Positions 13,991 through 15,551 of a DNA stretch of 15,551 nt are shown in pieces; the first letter of the stretch is position 1; every line of letters starts with the position of its first letter. A program made the translations under genes and the position numbers. The DNA comes from Bacteroidota bacterium (GTDB taxonomy: Bacteria > Bacteroidota > Ignavibacteria > Kryptoniales > JAKASW01), in the NCBI GenBank assembly GCA_021789755.1, contig JAJYJD010000058.1:1-15551 (forward strand), given 5' to 3'. The notes beneath the pieces were generated by a model that saw only the letters and a program-made list of their open reading frames with translations, was not told where the DNA came from and ran no database searches.

Positions 13991-14694
13991 ATTTCACGAA
14001 CCTTTTCAACATTTTCGCGACCCCAACCGACGTCTTTATCGGTTTGAAAGAGCGACCGCGTTGGCTCCTTGCTTTTGTATGTGTCTCCCTTGTCACCATC
14101 GTCGTCGCTTGGTCTATGTTCCCATTCTCTAATCAGATTGCTTATGCCACGCTTTCAACCAGGCTCGACGAACAACAAGTTCAACAGGCACTCTCTTTTT
14201 CAAGGCGCTTCGAATACGTTGGGCTTATCTTTGCCCCGATTATTCTTCTCGTAAAGTGGGGATTTATCGCAGCAGTCCTCTATTTCCTGTGCATCTTGCT
14301 TGATGCACCGGCAGGATTCAAATATCGAACGGTATTCTCTCTCCTTGTCTATTCGGAAATGATTCTGGTTTTTATGAACATCGTTAATGTTCTGGTCTTA
14401 TATATAAAAGGTATCAGCTCGATCCGGCATGTCACCGACCTGCAGGCTATCATAGGGATGGATTTCCTTCTGAAGAACCGTATTTCAAATCTCCCCCTTT
14501 ACACTTTTCTAAATAGCATTAACGTCTTTACAGTCTGGTACCTTGCTACTCTGACTATTGGAATATCTGTTGTTACCGGTTACCGCAAGCTTAAGTCGTC
14601 CATGATCGTGGTCGGTGTCTGGCTCCTGGGAGTTGCCTTTCAGGTCGTCATGAGTGCAATATCAAGCAGCTCGTCTTTCTTTAAGGGAATGTAA
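13981..14694 (+). CDS. Yip1-family membrane protein
   Basis: A 237-residue protein starting at GTG inside the end of the ATPase gene. The N-terminus 'LFNIFATPTDVFIGLKERPRWL' carries the family's opening pattern (x-P-x-x-V-F-x-G-L-K-x-x-P-R-W), which is followed by five hydrophobic segments (about 29-47, 80-106, 117-142, 181-199, 207-226). Bacterial Yip1-domain proteins have no settled biochemical role and often accompany ABC-2 exporters. The ten-base overlap suggests it is part of, or controls, the exporter encoded before it. A second Yip1-type gene begins at 15428. Possible roles are exporter subunit, membrane organiser or immunity protein; none can be chosen from the sequence. Confidence 0.8.
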   Translation: MAVDFTNLFNIFATPTDVFIGLKERPRWLLAFVCVSLVTIVVAWSMFPFSNQIAYATLSTRLDEQQVQQALSFSRRFEYVGLIFAPIILLVKWGFIAAVLYFLCILLDAPAGFKYRTVFSLLVYSEMILVFMNIVNVLVLYIKGISSIRHVTDLQAIIGMDFLLKNRISNLPLYTFLNSINVFTVWYLATLTIGISVVTGYRKLKSSMIVVGVWLLGVAFQVVMSAISSSSSFFKGM

Positions 14695-14697
14695 TCC

Positions 14698-15213
14698 TTG
14701 ATTCTCTCAATGGACTTCAGAAGGAAAGAAATACTTGCCTTTTGTCTTCGTCTCCTGGTGGGTGTCCTTTTCGCTTCTGCCGGATTCATTAAAACTGCGT
14801 CCATGCCCGCCTTTGTCCTTGCCGTAAAAACCTATGACATACTGCCGCAATCGTTTGTACCTTGGTTCGCGATATACGTGGCCTTTTTGGAAATCTCATT
14901 TGGCATGTCGCTTGCCGCTGGATTCTTCACAAAAGTCTCGTCCTCAATCTTGTCCGTTTTGTTATTCCTTTTCTCGGCTGCAATGGTTATTGAAATAATC
15001 AGAGGAGATAAATCTGCCTGCGGCTGCTTCGGGACAGGATTCCAGGAAGAAATTGGCGTCGTGTCGGCCTTGAGAGATCTGCTTTTACTGTCAATCACAA
15101 CATGGATTTCGTTTCAGAAACGACACATCTGGAGTATTGACCAACTGGTTGAAACGAGACATGAAACAGGTTTCAAACCTTCACAGAGCCAGAAATCTGA
15201 CAGGAGCGCCTGA
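14698..15213 (+). CDS. MauE/DoxX-type redox membrane protein
   Basis: A 171-residue membrane protein of four helices (about 13-30, 54-75, 81-101, 120-138). The segment 'RGDKSACGCFG' (102-112), with C108 and C110 between helices 3 and 4, is the hallmark of the MauE/DoxX redox group. The TTG start is 3 bases after the Yip1 stop and has AAGGGA nine bases before it; ATG 14710 is an alternative. MauE works with the thioredoxin-like MauD in forming the many disulfides of methylamine dehydrogenase. No methylamine genes are present here, but a CPHC thioredoxin-like protein is encoded at the start of the same gene set. I infer that the two act as a pair on the precursor's two cysteines. The C-terminal tail (about 150-171) is polar and lacks known motifs. 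Confidence 0.82.
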   Translation: MILSMDFRRKEILAFCLRLLVGVLFASAGFIKTASMPAFVLAVKTYDILPQSFVPWFAIYVAFLEISFGMSLAAGFFTKVSSSILSVLLFLFSAAMVIEIIRGDKSACGCFGTGFQEEIGVVSALRDLLLLSITTWISFQKRHIWSIDQLVETRHETGFKPSQSQKSDRSA

Positions 15214-15349
15214 CAATCTGTCGATTTGCCGCGGAAGAAATTCGCCCGAAGAAACACGGGGGATTAAGCCTCCGGCCCTGAGCGAGAAGGTAAGAGCCTT
15301 CGTGGCGGCTCTTGCGGCATCTCTAATACTCTACTTCCTTGCCAAATAA
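15161..15349 (+). CDS. Possible small single-helix membrane protein
   Basis: A frame of up to 62 residues from ATG 15161 (TTG 15137 and 15149 lie further upstream), overlapping the end of the MauE-like gene. Its first half is basic and polar without features; it ends in a clear hydrophobic helix 'VRAFVAALAASLILYFLAK'. None of the starts has a ribosome binding site; a CAGGAG at 15201-15206 would fit a start near 15215 but only CTG or ATT is available in frame. The hydrophobic end is unlikely to be chance alone, so it may be a short tail-anchored protein or the remnant of a larger gene. Confidence 0.35.
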   Translation: MKQVSNLHRARNLTGAPDNLSICRGRNSPEETRGIKPPALSEKVRAFVAALAASLILYFLAK

Positions 15350-15427
15350 TGGAAAGGAGAATTAACTGCGCCGCATTTTGAACTTCAAATATCTCCGAAT
15401 TAACTTGAAACAAAAAAAGGAGGACTG

Positions 15428-15551
15428 ATGTCGGAACAACCTGTTACCGCTGGTCAACCGCCAGTAGAAAAAATGTCCTTCATGGACAAAGCCGCGGGTA
15501 TATTTTACGAACCATCGAGAGTGTTCGAGTCTTTCAGAACCGACGGTGTGA
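15428..15551 (+). CDS. Second Yip1-family membrane protein (partial, N-terminus only)
   Basis: A very strong ribosome binding site, AAGGAGGA (15417-15424), precedes an ATG at 15428. Only 41 codons lie inside the window: a short polar head (MSEQPVTAGQPPVEK) followed by 'DKAAGIFYEPSRVFESF', the opening pattern of Yip1-domain proteins (…GIFxxPxxVF…). It parallels the beginning of the first Yip1-type gene at 13981. Membrane segments would lie beyond the right edge. It belongs by strand and spacing to the same set, although the 78-base gap before it could hold its own promoter. Confidence 0.7.
   Translation, partial: MSEQPVTAGQPPVEKMSFMDKAAGIFYEPSRVFESFRTDGV

Noticed and set aside
15378..15406. 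TTGAAC-17-TAACTT as promoter of the second Yip1-type gene
   Set aside because: The -10 box matches only three of six positions; spacing alone is not enough to call it.
1..15551. CRISPR arrays, tRNA or rRNA genes, transposases, integrase or attachment sites
   Set aside because: No regularly spaced repeats, cloverleaf-like sequences, rRNA-like stretches or transposase motifs were recognised on either strand.

Overview
The window is a stretch of bacterial chromosome. ClpC, DNA polymerase I, a PiT phosphate carrier with its DUF47 partner and a HisN-like phosphatase all look like ordinary housekeeping proteins. The style of ClpC and PolA, moderate GC content, use of Shine-Dalgarno sites and many GTG/TTG starts suggest a member of the Ignavibacteria/Chlorobi side of the FCB group. 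That is an inference from memory of these families, with no rRNA or marker search behind it.

Left part (1-6535). The tail of a SpoIIE/RsbU-type PP2C phosphatase faces a minus-strand set: a six-cysteine zinc-ribbon protein, a 38-residue very basic protein with a strong ribosome binding site, a large palindromic intergenic element, and a HisN-like phosphatase. About 500 bases without a credible gene (1500-2008) separate these from clpC, also minus strand, which has a clear terminator hairpin and a plausible sigma-70 promoter. Divergent from clpC lie a DUF47 (PhoU-like) gene and a pit phosphate transporter, probably one operon. Pit is convergent with polA, which fills 6613-9423 and appears to have all three activities intact.

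Right part (9582-15551) is the most interesting. Divergent from polA, a near-consensus sigma-70 promoter leads into a plus-strand gene set that reads as an undescribed peptide-maturation locus: a membrane-anchored thioredoxin-like protein with a CPHC centre; a membrane-anchored, stand-alone C39 (double-glycine) peptidase with complete Cys/His/Asp triad; an unrecognised short membrane-type ORF; an 88-residue precursor peptide; a two-gene ABC exporter; a Yip1-family membrane protein; a MauE/DoxX-type redox membrane protein with a CxC motif; a possible small membrane ORF; and the start of a second Yip1-family gene. Several genes overlap by 4 to 10 bases, pointing to co-translation.

The precursor carries two export signals in series: a typical Sec signal peptide, then about 20 residues later a double-glycine leader end, then a hydrophobic glycine-rich core of 45 residues with exactly two cysteines. 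The peptidase and the thioredoxin both have basic N-termini followed by one membrane helix, so their catalytic domains should lie outside the cytoplasm. The proposed working model is: Sec export and signal peptidase cleavage, then C39 cleavage after Gly-Gly outside the membrane, with one disulfide made by the CPHC/MauE pair, and the ABC/Yip1 proteins serving immunity or final export. Each component is read from the sequence; the pathway is inference.
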